DNA of 64,000 bases from an uncultured Succiniclasticum sp. (GTDB taxonomy: Bacteria > Bacillota > Negativicutes > Acidaminococcales > Acidaminococcaceae). The notes under the pieces were generated by a model that saw nothing but the letters and a program-made list of their open reading frames with translations, was not told the DNA's origin and ran no database searches. Both the position numbers and the translations under genes were made by a program. Below are positions 1 to 7,801 of the stretch, piece after piece. The first letter of the stretch is position 1. Each line of letters opens with the position of its first letter. The stretch covers positions 1 through 64,000 of the forward strand of contig CADCHY010000018.1 of the NCBI GenBank assembly GCA_902801365.1, in the 5' to 3' direction.

Positions 1-1
1 C

Positions 2-769
2 AGTTACCAGGCGACGGTGGAAGGATTTGAGGCTAAAGGTTTTACCCGCAGCCAGGCTGCGGAACTGATCCGGCTTTCCGTACGTCTGGTGCAGGAAGCA
101 CGAGAAGAGTTTTGGGAAAACCGGCAACGATACAGCATCACTTCTGCTCTAAACGAAAGGCGTCCGTATCCGTTGGCCGCGGCGTCGGTGGGCCCTTACG
201 GCGCGTATCTGGCCGACGGTTCCGAGTACACGGGGGCCTATTCGGCGGATCGTCATGAACTGGCGGACTTTCACGAGGAACGGCTGGCGCTACTCCTGGA
301 AGCAAAACCCGATATTCTGGCCTGCGAGACCCTGCCCCTGTTCCGGGAGGCGGAAGCAATTCTGGACGACCTGAAAAAACATCCTAAGGCGCAGGCCTGG
401 ATATCTTTTACCTGTAAAGACGCCCGTTATACCTGTGGCGGTGACAAAATTGCCGACTGCGCCCGTTTTCTCGACAGGGAGCCCCAGGTGGCAGCCATCG
501 GCGTGAACTGCACGGCGCCCGACTTTGTGGCAGATCTGATCCGGGAGATTCGAACCCACACGGAAAAACCGGTAGCGGTATATCCCAATTTAGGAGAAAC
601 CTACGATGCGGCGGATAAAGACTGGAAGGGTGAGTCACAGCCTTTTTCGGTTTGCGTGAAAAGCTGGTATGAAGCAGGGGCGCGCCTGATAGGCGGATGC
701 TGCCGGACAACGCCGGAAGACATCAAAGGAATTGCCGCGTTGCGGCAGGATTTGTTTAAACAATCATAA
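2..769 (+). CDS. mmuM: Homocysteine S-methyltransferase, 5' end cut by window edge
   Basis: Transfers a methyl group from S-methylmethionine (or S-adenosylmethionine) to homocysteine to give methionine in the cytosol. The reading frame is open to the left edge and encodes SYQAT just before the GTG at 17, which fits the interior of MmuM proteins, so that GTG is probably not the true start. The visible part carries the family SVGPYGAYLADGSEY segment, a GVNCTAP zinc-ligand cysteine and the GGCCRTTP double-cysteine motif near the end. These three cysteines form the zinc site that activates homocysteine. The following sulfur genes fit the role. About 60 N-terminal residues are missing through the window cut. 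Confidence 0.9.
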   Translation, partial: SYQATVEGFEAKGFTRSQAAELIRLSVRLVQEAREEFWENRQRYSITSALNERRPYPLAAASVGPYGAYLADGSEYTGAYSADRHELADFHEERLALLLEAKPDILACETLPLFREAEAILDDLKKHPKAQAWISFTCKDARYTCGGDKIADCARFLDREPQVAAIGVNCTAPDFVADLIREIRTHTEKPVAVYPNLGETYDAADKDWKGESQPFSVCVKSWYEAGARLIGGCCRTTPEDIKGIAALRQDLFKQS

Positions 770-779
770 AATTTCCCTA

Positions 780-816
780 AATTCCTATTGACATAGTATG
801 AAATAAGTGCTATAAC
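780..816 (+). promoter_or_regulatory. cysK promoter with shared sulfur operator (copy 1)
   Basis: The -35 TTGACA lies at 788-793, a 17-bp spacer follows, and the -10 TATAAC is at 811-816. The stretch from about 780 to 812 is nearly identical to those at 7888-7920 and 18557-18589. The common core is TTGACATASTATGAAAT, with a small CATA-N-TATG palindrome overlapping the -35 and spacer. Conservation well beyond the promoter boxes implies an operator for a common regulator, which is not encoded in this window. Confidence 0.75.
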
Positions 817-903
817 TATGTCTGAGAAGAAAAGAGCACGGATTCGTTTACCGGCGCATCCGTAGGAAACTTCTGAATTTAAAAAGTAAAGAAGGGAAAC
901 GTT

Positions 904-1836
904 ATGGCTAAGATTTACAAAGGAACCCTGGGATTGATCGGCAACACACCGCTGGTAGAGGTTGTCAATATTGAAAAAGAGTTAGGTCTGGAAGCTACGG
1001 TCCTGGTGAAGCTGGAGTATTTTAACCCGGCAGGCAGCGTGAAGGACCGCATTGCCAAGGCTATGATCGAAGACGCAGAAGCAAAAGGACAGCTGAAACC
1101 GGGCGCGGTCATCATTGAACCCACCTCCGGTAACACCGGTATCGGTCTGGCTGCTATCGCGGCGGCCAAAGGGTACCGTATCATCCTCACCATGCCGGAG
1201 ACCATGAGCGTGGAACGCCGCAATATCCTGAAAGCCTACGGTGCGGAAATCGTGCTGACGGAAGGCGCGAAGGGCATGAAGGGTGCTATCGCCAAAGCAG
1301 ACGAGCTGGCGAAGGAAATCCCCAACAGCTTCATTCCCGGCCAGTTTGTAAATCCGGCCAACCCGGCGATTCATAAAACCACGACCGGCCCGGAAATCTG
1401 GAACGATACCGACGGAAAAGTGGACATCTTTATCGCGGGCGTAGGTACCGGCGGCACCGTAACGGGAACCGGCGAGTATCTGAAAGAACAGAACCCCAAT
1501 GTGAAAGTCGTGGCGCTGGAACCGGCCGATTCCCCCGTATTATCCGAAGGCAGGGCAGGCGCGCATAAGATCCAGGGCATCGGCGCCGGATTTGTGCCCG
1601 ACGTACTGAACACCAAACTTTATGACGAAGTATTTAAAGCGGAAAGCGCGGACGCCTTTGCAGCTGCCAAACTGCTGGCGAAAAAAGAAGGCATCTCCGT
1701 AGGTATTTCTTCCGGCGCAGCGCTGCATGGGGCTATTGAACTGGCAAAACGCCCGGAAAACAAAGGCAAGGTCATTGTAGCCTTGCTTCCGGACAGCGGT
1801 GACCGGTATTATTCCACCCCGTTGTTTACAGAATAA
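904..1836 (+). CDS. cysK: Cysteine synthase A (O-acetylserine sulfhydrylase)
   Basis: PLP enzyme that makes L-cysteine from O-acetylserine and sulfide in the cytosol. The 310-residue length is standard. The N-terminal NTPLVEV segment, the PLP lysine in [11 protein letters not shown] (about residue 46), the substrate-binding TSGNTG loop (about 76-81), the phosphate-binding [10 protein letters not shown] loop (about 180) and the C-terminal SSG motif are all present. RBS GAAGGGAAA precedes the ATG. The gene is expressed from the 788-816 promoter. No terminator lies directly behind it, so the transcript probably runs through the tRNA-like element to the hairpin at 2019-2066. Confidence 0.96.
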   Translation: MAKIYKGTLGLIGNTPLVEVVNIEKELGLEATVLVKLEYFNPAGSVKDRIAKAMIEDAEAKGQLKPGAVIIEPTSGNTGIGLAAIAAAKGYRIILTMPETMSVERRNILKAYGAEIVLTEGAKGMKGAIAKADELAKEIPNSFIPGQFVNPANPAIHKTTTGPEIWNDTDGKVDIFIAGVGTGGTVTGTGEYLKEQNPNVKVVALEPADSPVLSEGRAGAHKIQGIGAGFVPDVLNTKLYDEVFKAESADAFAAAKLLAKKEGISVGISSGAALHGAIELAKRPENKGKVIVALLPDSGDRYYSTPLFTE

Positions 1837-1926
1837 AAGGTATGCGTAAATGATAGAATGATTTCCGCTTCTGTAAGAAGAGAAAAACGAAAACTGACGT
1901 TGGAAGCGATGTTAGCAACAGCTGTA

Positions 1927-2003
1927 AGAGGCGTAGCCAAGCGTTTAAGGCAATAGTCCGCAAGACTATCATTCCCTGTGTTCAAATCCAGGCGCCGCCT
2001 CCA
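1927..2003 (+). tRNA. Degenerate tRNA-Cys-like element (anticodon GCA)
   Basis: A cloverleaf can be drawn: D-stem GCC/GGC (1936-1938/1949-1951), a perfect anticodon stem ATAGT/ACTAT (1953-1957/1965-1969), anticodon GCA at 1960-1962, T-loop TTCAAAT, and an encoded CCA at 2001-2003. The acceptor 3' strand and TCCA end match the genuine tRNA-Cys at 7951. Defects are two acceptor mismatches (positions 1-72 and 3-70), C instead of the universal U33, and a bulged U in the T-stem. It is either a pseudogene or a divergent tRNA-like RNA. It lies between cysK and that unit's terminator, so it is probably co-transcribed with cysK. Confidence 0.55.
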
Positions 2004-2018
2004 AATTATATAAAGATA

Positions 2019-2066
2019 AACTGTACCGTTTAAGCGGCCAAGCGGCCGGTGCGGTACAGTTTTTTT
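2019..2066 (+). terminator. Intrinsic terminator of the cysK unit
   Basis: Inverted repeat AACTGTACCG (2019-2028) with CGGTACAGTT (2052-2061), followed by a run of T. The loop holds a second GC-rich dyad (GCGGCC). It ends the cysK/tRNA-like transcript. Confidence 0.85.
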
Positions 2067-2203
2067 ATACAAGTTGCTATTCAGATAAGAGCTGCCCGTT
2101 ATCCTTTTCGCGTACCCAAATTCGAAAAACTGTATCGAATTTAACAAAAATTACAGTACTTTGCTCCTGTTGTTACGAAATTACAAAAATTATAAAAATG
2201 CTG

Positions 2204-2231
2204 TTGACAAATCGGATTGGTTGGTTATAAT
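2204..2231 (+). promoter_or_regulatory. Promoter of the leader peptide / cystine transporter operon
   Basis: TTGACA at 2204-2209 and TATAAT at 2226-2231 with a 16-bp spacer. Transcription is expected to start near 2238. This leaves a leader of about 300 nt containing a hairpin, the 47-codon cysteine-rich ORF and a terminator before the transporter genes. Confidence 0.8.
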
Positions 2232-2243
2232 AAGCATAACAAG

Positions 2244-2283
2244 TTTAAATCATACTAAACAAATATGAATAATATGATTTAAA
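2244..2283 (+). repeat. 11-bp perfect inverted repeat at the transcript 5' end
   Basis: TTTAAATCATA (2244-2254) and TATGATTTAAA (2273-2283) are exact reverse complements separated by 18 nt. The repeat sits just after the predicted start site and ends about 10 nt before the RBS of the leader peptide. It may be a DNA operator, or an RNA hairpin that shields the 5' end or influences leader translation. Confidence 0.6.
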
Positions 2284-2310
2284 AATACGATGAGAAGGAG
2301 GACGACCTGA

Positions 2311-2454
2311 ATGAAAAAATCAGCGGTATTGCGTCGGGCAGAATCTTGTTCTATGCGTACACTGGCTGCTGTCATGTGTATGTGTTGTTGTCCTTGCGCG
2401 CTCAGCATGAATATGTGTAGAACAAGAAATGCCTGTTTATGTCTTCTGACATGA
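2311..2454 (+). CDS. Cysteine-rich leader peptide (47 aa), putative cysteine attenuator
   Basis: A 47-codon ORF with a strong GAGAAGGAGG ribosome binding site ends at TGA 2452-2454. It encodes 9 cysteines and 6 methionines, including the run MCMCCCPC at residues 22-29 and more cysteines at 13, 36, 42 and 44; all but one cysteine codon is TGT. The product is not a recognisable protein. It is followed after 29 nt by an intrinsic terminator and then by an amino-acid ABC transporter. By analogy with his, trp and mycobacterial poly-cysteine leader peptides, ribosome stalling on Cys codons when Cys-tRNA is scarce would prevent termination. CTGTTT at 2433-2438, inside the ORF, can pair with AAACAG at 2484-2489, the 5' arm of the terminator, which offers an antiterminator. 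Confidence 0.75.
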   Translation: MKKSAVLRRAESCSMRTLAAVMCMCCCPCALSMNMCRTRNACLCLLT

Positions 2455-2483
2455 TTGACGATTGCATCATCATACAGATTACG

Positions 2484-2508
2484 AAACAGACTGCGGTCTG
2501 TTTTTTTT
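2484..2508 (+). terminator. Attenuator terminator before the cystine-type transporter
   Basis: AAACAGAC (2484-2491), loop TGCG, GTCTGTTT (2496-2503) and eight T in total. It lies between the cysteine-rich leader ORF and the first transporter gene, so some transcription must read through it. That is the arrangement of a transcription attenuator. Confidence 0.85.
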
Positions 2509-2552
2509 ATAGCAAAAATTAAGGAGTAACGGTTTATAACGAAAGGGGTAGC

Positions 2553-3446
2553 ATGATGAAATATAATTGGAAAAACGTATTGGCGGTTGCAGCTGTTTCT
2601 TTATTGACGGCTGGGCTTCTGGCCGGCTGCGGCGGCGTAAAGAAGGTGGAAAAAACAGATAAGCCGGCGGATGCCGGCGCGAAGAAAGTCGTGAAGGTCG
2701 CGCACAGGGCGGATTATGTACCGTACTGCTTCATCAATAAGGATAACCAGTCGGACGGTTTTGAAGTGGCGGTATTAAAGGAGCTGGCGGCAGCGCTGCC
2801 CCAGTACAAATTTGAATTCATTCCCACATCTGACGATGACCTGCTGATCGGCGTGGAAAGCGGTAAATATGACATCGGAGTCAAAGGCGCCTGGTACACG
2901 AAAGCACGCAAGGAAAAATTTATCTTCCCGAAGCATTATATCGCGGCCAGCGTTATCGGCATCACGTTCCGAAAAGAGGATGAAGGAAAGATCAAAGACC
3001 TGGAAAGCTTTGCAAAGCTGAAAGGAAAGCTGGTTCCGATTGCGCCGCAGAATGCACAGTACGCAGTGGTGCAGCAGTATAACCGGGAACATCCGGATAA
3101 TCAGGTCAAGCTGGTTCCTTCGGAGAACTTTAAAGTGGATGAGGCGTATGGCTGGATACTGGAAGGCCGTTATGACGGGTACTTTAACATTGAACTCAAC
3201 CACATAAACAATGTGGAAAAAGAAACCGGCAAATATTATAAATTGAAAGATAAATTTGCCTATGTACGGCATCAGGCAATTCCCACCTATGCGCTGTTCA
3301 ATAAGAAAGACCAGCAACTCGCCGACGAGTACGACAAAGTATGGGAAAAGCTGCAGAAGAGCGGCAAGCTGCTGGAATTGGAAAACAAGTATTTCGGCTT
3401 TGATATTTTCAAGCTTGTCAAAGGCGACGGCAAAGGAGAAAGGTGA
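2553..3446 (+). CDS. Amino-acid ABC transporter substrate-binding lipoprotein (family 3, probably cystine)
   Basis: Extracytoplasmic receptor of a polar amino-acid importer. The lipobox LLAGC puts the lipidated cysteine at about residue 26, followed by a Lys/Ala-rich linker and a family-3 solute-binding domain (297 residues in total). It heads the operon with two permeases, an URO-D family protein and an ATPase. Cystine or a related sulfur amino acid is inferred from the cysteine-rich leader and the neighbouring cysK and tRNA-Cys, not from a specificity motif. ATGs at 2553 and 2556 are both possible; GAAAGGGG at 2541-2548 is the RBS. Confidence 0.85.
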   Translation: MMKYNWKNVLAVAAVSLLTAGLLAGCGGVKKVEKTDKPADAGAKKVVKVAHRADYVPYCFINKDNQSDGFEVAVLKELAAALPQYKFEFIPTSDDDLLIGVESGKYDIGVKGAWYTKARKEKFIFPKHYIAASVIGITFRKEDEGKIKDLESFAKLKGKLVPIAPQNAQYAVVQQYNREHPDNQVKLVPSENFKVDEAYGWILEGRYDGYFNIELNHINNVEKETGKYYKLKDKFAYVRHQAIPTYALFNKKDQQLADEYDKVWEKLQKSGKLLELENKYFGFDIFKLVKGDGKGER

Positions 3447-3452
3447 TAGAAG

Positions 3453-4166
3453 ATGCGCCCGTTTGAGCCTCAGTTGATTCCGCAGTATTTTGTGGAAGTG
3501 TTCCCGTACCTGAGCGTAACGCTGGGTGTTACGGTTTCCGTAATTATCTTCGGCAGCCTGCTGGGCGGTGTGATCGCCTGGGGAAAAATCAGCGGCGGGC
3601 GAGTGGTTCGGAGCCTGGCTACAGGTTATACCTATATCCTGCGCTGCACTCCGTCCATCATTCTTCTTTTCCTGATCTTTTACGGTCTGCCCAAATTCGT
3701 GCTGGAAGCTTTTGGTTATGACATCAACGGGTTGAGCCGTGCAGTCTTTGTAATCATATCCTTTACGTTGCTATATGCAGCCAGCAGCTCGGAAGTCATG
3801 CGCGCCGCGTACCTGTCTGTGGATCACGGGCAGTATGAAGCGGCGGTAAGTATAGGCCTCTCCTCCTTTACCGCACTGCGGCGGATCGTTCTGCCGCAGG
3901 CTGCGGTAGTGGCGTTACCGAATTTTGGAAACTCGGTGCTGAACCTGATGAAGGAAGGCTCGCTGGCCTATACAATTGGACTGATCGATCTGCTTGGGGA
4001 AGGGAATCTGATCATCTCCCGCCAGTATGGAGGCTCTGCGCTGGAAGTCTACACTGCAGTTGGGCTGATCTATCTGGGACTGGCTTTTCTGATCACAAGG
4101 TCGACGATGCTGTTGGAACAAAAGCTGTTGCCACAGAAAACACGACCGGAAAGGATACAGAAATAA
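3453..4166 (+). CDS. Amino-acid ABC transporter permease (HisM/GlnP type) 1
   Basis: Inner-membrane permease of 237 residues with hydrophobic segments near residues 20-45, 60-80, 95-115 and 190-210. The cytoplasmic EAA loop reads EAAVSIGLSSFTALRRIVLPQA (about residues 129-150, cited here only as position) and contacts the ATPase. It starts 6 bp after the binding-protein stop and ends one base before the second permease, so the two are translationally coupled and probably form a heterodimer. Confidence 0.88.
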   Translation: MRPFEPQLIPQYFVEVFPYLSVTLGVTVSVIIFGSLLGGVIAWGKISGGRVVRSLATGYTYILRCTPSIILLFLIFYGLPKFVLEAFGYDINGLSRAVFVIISFTLLYAASSSEVMRAAYLSVDHGQYEAAVSIGLSSFTALRRIVLPQAAVVALPNFGNSVLNLMKEGSLAYTIGLIDLLGEGNLIISRQYGGSALEVYTAVGLIYLGLAFLITRSTMLLEQKLLPQKTRPERIQK

Positions 4167-4167
4167 A

Positions 4168-4884
4168 ATGGAATTAGATTATGCGTTTATGGTCCGGACC
4201 TTTGGGATTTTGCTGCAGGCCATACCGGTCACCCTCAAGCTTACCGCGGTGACGCTGGTGCTGGCAACGCCCTTTGCGTTCCTGCTGGCGCTGGCAAGGA
4301 TTTACACCGTGCCGTACGTGGCAAAATTCGCTTCCGTTTACGTTTCGGTGATGCGTGGCATCCCCATGGTTTTACAGATCCTGCTGGTGTACAGCCTTCT
4401 GCCCAGTCTGCTGAACTATCTGTTTAAACGGGCGGGTATTGCGTATAACATTTTTGACCTGGATACAATCTGGTATGCCTACATCATCTTTACTCTCGGT
4501 GAAATCGCGGTTTTGTCAGAGGTTTTCCGGTCTGCGCTCGGCAGTGTCGGCGACGGGCAGATAGAGGCGGGGCTGTCGGTAGGCATGAACCGCCGGACGA
4601 TTTACCGGCGTATCCTGATTCCGCAGGCGCTGGTGACGGCCATGCCGAGCCTGTGTAATGTTACGGTCACGCTGCTCAAAAATACCTCGCTGGCTTTTAT
4701 GATGGCGGTGCAGGATATAACTGCGACAGGCAAAATTGCCGCATCGTACGGATATAACTACGTAGAAGCCTATCTGGATGTGTTCCTGGTTTACATCATT
4801 GTGTGCTCGCTGGTGCAGATTGCCTTCCGTATTTCGGAGAAGCATCTCGGACGGTTCCGCCACGCTTCCCAGACCAGCGGCTGA
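4168..4884 (+). CDS. Amino-acid ABC transporter permease (HisM/GlnP type) 2
   Basis: Second membrane subunit, 238 residues, same family as its upstream neighbour. It shows the family LRCTP-equivalent MRGIPMVLQ segment and an EAGLSVGMNRR coupling loop followed by RILIPQAL. Multiple hydrophobic stretches span the length. It probably pairs with the first permease. The ATP-binding subunit is not adjacent but lies at 5978, after an inserted URO-D family gene. Confidence 0.88.
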   Translation: MELDYAFMVRTFGILLQAIPVTLKLTAVTLVLATPFAFLLALARIYTVPYVAKFASVYVSVMRGIPMVLQILLVYSLLPSLLNYLFKRAGIAYNIFDLDTIWYAYIIFTLGEIAVLSEVFRSALGSVGDGQIEAGLSVGMNRRTIYRRILIPQALVTAMPSLCNVTVTLLKNTSLAFMMAVQDITATGKIAASYGYNYVEAYLDVFLVYIIVCSLVQIAFRISEKHLGRFRHASQTSG

Positions 4885-4919
4885 TAAGTAAAACTATTTA
4901 ATTGAAAGGATGAATAAAG

Positions 4920-5927
4920 ATGACTCAGAATAAACGTGAATTGGTAGAAGCAGCTTTACATAATAAACCGGTTGACCGGGTGCCTGTGGGCTTCTGGTTC
5001 CATTTTCTGGAAGACCAGCGTAATACGGATGCCGTCAGCGATCCGGCTCTGGAAGAACAGAATCTGGCGGGGCACAGGAACTTTATCGAATCCTGGCATC
5101 CGGATTTTGTGAAAATCATGACAGACGGATTTTTCCAATATCCGAATCCGGCTGTGACCAGGCCGATTCAATCGATTCAGGAAGCGGCGGATATCCGGCC
5201 TCTTGGCAGGGATTCTGCCTGGTTTACCCATCAGGTTGCCTTTGCAAAGAAGCTGAGCAGCGCTTACGGAAAAGAAATCAAACTGTTTTACAATCTGTTC
5301 GCACCGGCCCGTACTCTTAACTTTGTGCAGGAAAAAGTGGGAGGTCAGTCGGATTTGGCTGTGTTTCTGCGCGAAGATCCAGAAACGCTGAAAAAAGTGC
5401 TGGACGTGATTGCGGAAGACTACGCCGCGCTGGCAGAGGCACTGATCCGCGACGGCGGCGTGGACGGGATCTATCTTTCGGTCAACAACATAAATAAGGA
5501 CACCGTGGCGGCAGCTGATTATCAGGCTTATATTGCACCTAGCGAAATTGCCGTCCTGGCGGGAGCAAACCGGGCAAATCCGGAAAATATCCTGCATATC
5601 TGCGGGTATGAAGGCTTTTTGAATCATCTGGAGTGGTACAAAGAGTATCCGTTCCTGGCGGTAAACTGGGCTGCGCATCTGGAGGGCGTGCCCCTGGCAG
5701 AAGGCAAAAAGCTGTTTGACGGTCGGGCCGTTATCGGCGGCTTCGGGCAGACGGAGAAAGATGTGATTTACGTGGGTACCAAAGCAGAAATAGAGCAGGA
5801 AACAGAACGTCTGCTGCAGGAAGCCGGGACTGTCGGCGTAATTTTAGGCGCAGACTGCACGGTACCCAGGGATATCGATGTACAGCGGTTCAACTGGGTG
5901 CGGGATAAAGCGGCGGCTGTAAAATAA
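4920..5927 (+). CDS. URO-D superfamily protein with MtaA-type zinc/thiol site
   Basis: A 335-residue TIM-barrel protein of the uroporphyrinogen decarboxylase superfamily. It is unlikely to be HemE. It carries His226-x-Cys228 (ILHICGY) and Cys313 (GADCTVP), the HxC...C zinc ligands of MtaA/CmuA methylcobamide:thiol methyltransferases. Such enzymes bind a thiol on zinc and move a methyl group to or from it. It sits inside the transporter operon between permease and ATPase (RBS AAAGGAT), suggesting that it processes a methylated or free thiol linked to the imported compound. No corrinoid protein is encoded nearby. Substrate unknown. Confidence 0.75.
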   Translation: MTQNKRELVEAALHNKPVDRVPVGFWFHFLEDQRNTDAVSDPALEEQNLAGHRNFIESWHPDFVKIMTDGFFQYPNPAVTRPIQSIQEAADIRPLGRDSAWFTHQVAFAKKLSSAYGKEIKLFYNLFAPARTLNFVQEKVGGQSDLAVFLREDPETLKKVLDVIAEDYAALAEALIRDGGVDGIYLSVNNINKDTVAAADYQAYIAPSEIAVLAGANRANPENILHICGYEGFLNHLEWYKEYPFLAVNWAAHLEGVPLAEGKKLFDGRAVIGGFGQTEKDVIYVGTKAEIEQETERLLQEAGTVGVILGADCTVPRDIDVQRFNWVRDKAAAVK

Positions 5928-5977
5928 GAAAACGGACTGCCTGACAGTTTCCGTAATTAACAGACGGGGGAGATAAT

Positions 5978-6727
5978 ATGTTAAAGGTTACCGGGATTCA
6001 CAAAAAATTTAATAAGCATGAAGTGCTGAAAGGAATAGACCTCACTGTTAACAAAGGGAACGTGGTTGTCATTTTAGGTCCCAGCGGCAGCGGAAAGACC
6101 ACGCTGCTGCGCTGCATCAATTTTCTGGAAAAAGCGGACAGCGGGCATCTTGACTTTGATGAGATATCGCTGGACTATGATACCGTTACCGGAAAGCAGA
6201 TCCATAACGTGCGGAAAAAGACGGCTTTCGTATTTCAGAATTACAATCTGTTCAACAATAAGACGGTGCTGGAAAATGTGGCTGAAGGTCTGATTTACGG
6301 GCATGGCGTGGAGAAGGCAAAAGCGATAGGGATTGCCAGACAGGCAATTGATAAGGTGGGGCTGTCAGACCATTACGACCATTATCCTTCGCAGCTTTCA
6401 GGCGGACAGCAGCAGCGCGTCGGCATTGCCCGTGCCATTGCTATAGAACCGGAGGTAATCCTGTTCGATGAACCTACTTCCGCGCTGGACCCGGAACTGA
6501 TCGGTGAAGTGCTGACGATCATCCGGCAGCTGGCAAAGGAAGGGAAGACCATGGTAATCGTCACCCACGAGATGCAGTTCGCCAGGGAAATTGCTACCCA
6601 TGTCATTTTTATGGAGGACGGCATCATTGTGGAAGAAGGTGATCCGGAAAAGGTGTTCTCCAAACCGGAAAAAGAACGGACGCGCCAGTTCCTGAGCCGT
6701 GTGCTGTCGCCGGAATACATGATTTGA
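5978..6727 (+). CDS. Amino-acid ABC transporter ATP-binding protein
   Basis: Cytoplasmic ATPase of 249 residues. The Walker A GPSGSGKTT is at about residues 33-41, the Q-loop at FQNYNLF, the signature LSGGQQQRVGIARA, Walker B VILFDEPTSALDPE and the H-loop at VTHEM. All catalytic residues are present. It matches the GlnQ/TcyC-type subunits for polar amino acids. It is the last gene of the operon begun at 2553 and is followed by a convergent terminator. Confidence 0.92.
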   Translation: MLKVTGIHKKFNKHEVLKGIDLTVNKGNVVVILGPSGSGKTTLLRCINFLEKADSGHLDFDEISLDYDTVTGKQIHNVRKKTAFVFQNYNLFNNKTVLENVAEGLIYGHGVEKAKAIGIARQAIDKVGLSDHYDHYPSQLSGGQQQRVGIARAIAIEPEVILFDEPTSALDPELIGEVLTIIRQLAKEGKTMVIVTHEMQFAREIATHVIFMEDGIIVEEGDPEKVFSKPEKERTRQFLSRVLSPEYMI

Positions 6728-6827
6728 GAGTCGGTAACTTTATAACTGTTTCAACCTGAATCGCCTTGCATTGAGCCGGCCGCCTGGTTGCTTTTATTAT
6801 CTTAGAGCAAAATGATAAAAACGATAA

Positions 6828-6873
6828 AAACTCCGAATGCTGCTGTATGCATAACAGACAGCGTTCGGAGTTT
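6828..6873. terminator. Convergent terminator
   Basis: A 15-bp inverted repeat with one mismatch (6828-6842 and 6859-6873; arm AAACTCCGAATGCTG) sits between the transporter ATPase and the oppositely oriented larE. A-tracts before it and T residues after the arms fit termination from either side. Confidence 0.7.
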
Positions 6874-6931
6874 CAGCTTATATTGGTCAGGCGTCCGTTT
6901 ATTGATTAGGTGCCCACAGGTTCTTCTGCGA

Positions 6932-7750
6932 TTATTTTGGCAGTGTCCGGTTCATGCTGCCGGTCTGATACCCGTCCATATCAAGGGTTACATAGGAAAA
7001 TCCAAGCCCGTGCAGGGCTTCGGAAACCTGTCGGCGTATTTCAGGCGCAGCCAGCCGAAGGATTTCATCCTGCCCGACTTCGATACGGGCTATGGTTCCG
7101 TGAATCCGTACACGCAGCTGGGTAAAGCCCATATCCAGTAAAAACTGTTCGGCTTTATCGACCATGGACAGCTTTTCACGGGAAATTTCTTCTCCGTAGA
7201 CAAAGCGGCTGGACAGGCAGGCGAAAGACTGCTTGTTCCAGGTCGCCAGCCCCAGCTCTTTGGAAAGCTGCCGGATTTCTTCTTTGTATAGCCCAACATA
7301 CCGCAGCGGGCTGACCACATGAAGCTCTGCCACTGCCTTTAACCCGGGGCGGTAATCTCCGTTATCGTCCATATTGGAGCCCTCGGCTACGTAGGCAAGA
7401 TGATTTTCCTGAGCGATGGCGATGATCTTTGTAAACAGCTCATGCTTGCACAGATAACAGCGATTCCTGGGATTATGGCGAAACCCTTCGATATCCAGTT
7501 CTTCGCTGTCAACAATGATATGGCGGATGCCTTCCTTTCGGCAGAATTCTTCCGCTTCTTTCAGTTCCCTGACAGGAAAAGAACAGGAACGGGCCGTGAC
7601 AGCAACGACCTGATCTCCCAGCACATCGTGGGCTACCTTTAACAGAAAGGTTGAGTCAACGCCTGAGGAAAAAGCGATGGCAACACTGTTTAGATTATAA
7701 AGATACGCTTTAAGCGCTAATAGCTTTTTTGCAGGTGTGGTTGAATCCAT
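6932..7750 (-). CDS. larE: LarE-type ATP-dependent sulfur transferase
   Basis: PP-loop ATP pyrophosphatase of 273 residues. LarE adenylates pyridinium dicarboxylate and donates sulfur to build the nickel-pincer (NPN) cofactor. The PP-loop SSGVDSTFLL is at residues 28-37. Cys178 in QSFACLSSR matches the sacrificial cysteine of Lactobacillus LarE, and CYLC adds Cys98 and Cys101. A three-cysteine set of this kind has been reported for Fe-S-cluster LarE proteins that act catalytically. I chose the ATG at 7750 because AAAGGAG precedes it at proper distance; an upstream in-frame start lacks one. No larB or larC is present, so another sulfur acceptor is possible. Confidence 0.82.
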   Translation of the reverse strand: MDSTTPAKKLLALKAYLYNLNSVAIAFSSGVDSTFLLKVAHDVLGDQVVAVTARSCSFPVRELKEAEEFCRKEGIRHIIVDSEELDIEGFRHNPRNRCYLCKHELFTKIIAIAQENHLAYVAEGSNMDDNGDYRPGLKAVAELHVVSPLRYVGLYKEEIRQLSKELGLATWNKQSFACLSSRFVYGEEISREKLSMVDKAEQFLLDMGFTQLRVRIHGTIARIEVGQDEILRLAAPEIRRQVSEALHGLGFSYVTLDMDGYQTGSMNRTLPK

Positions 7751-7801
7751 GATTTTGTTTCTCTCCTTTACCGAAACAGATATAGTAATCATATAGAATT
7801 A

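Noticed and set aside
1837-1926. Small hairpin CTTCT-GTA-AGAAG after cysK as terminator
   Set aside because: Only five base pairs and no T run; the real terminator is at 2019-2066.
2230-2500. T-box or S-box riboswitch before the cystine-type transporter
   Set aside because: No T-box AGGGTGGnACCGCG-like block or S-box core is visible; the translated Cys-rich ORF plus terminator explains the leader better.
4920-5927. Uroporphyrinogen decarboxylase HemE
   Set aside because: The HxC...C zinc motif and the operon context fit thiol methyltransferases of the superfamily, and other haem genes are absent.
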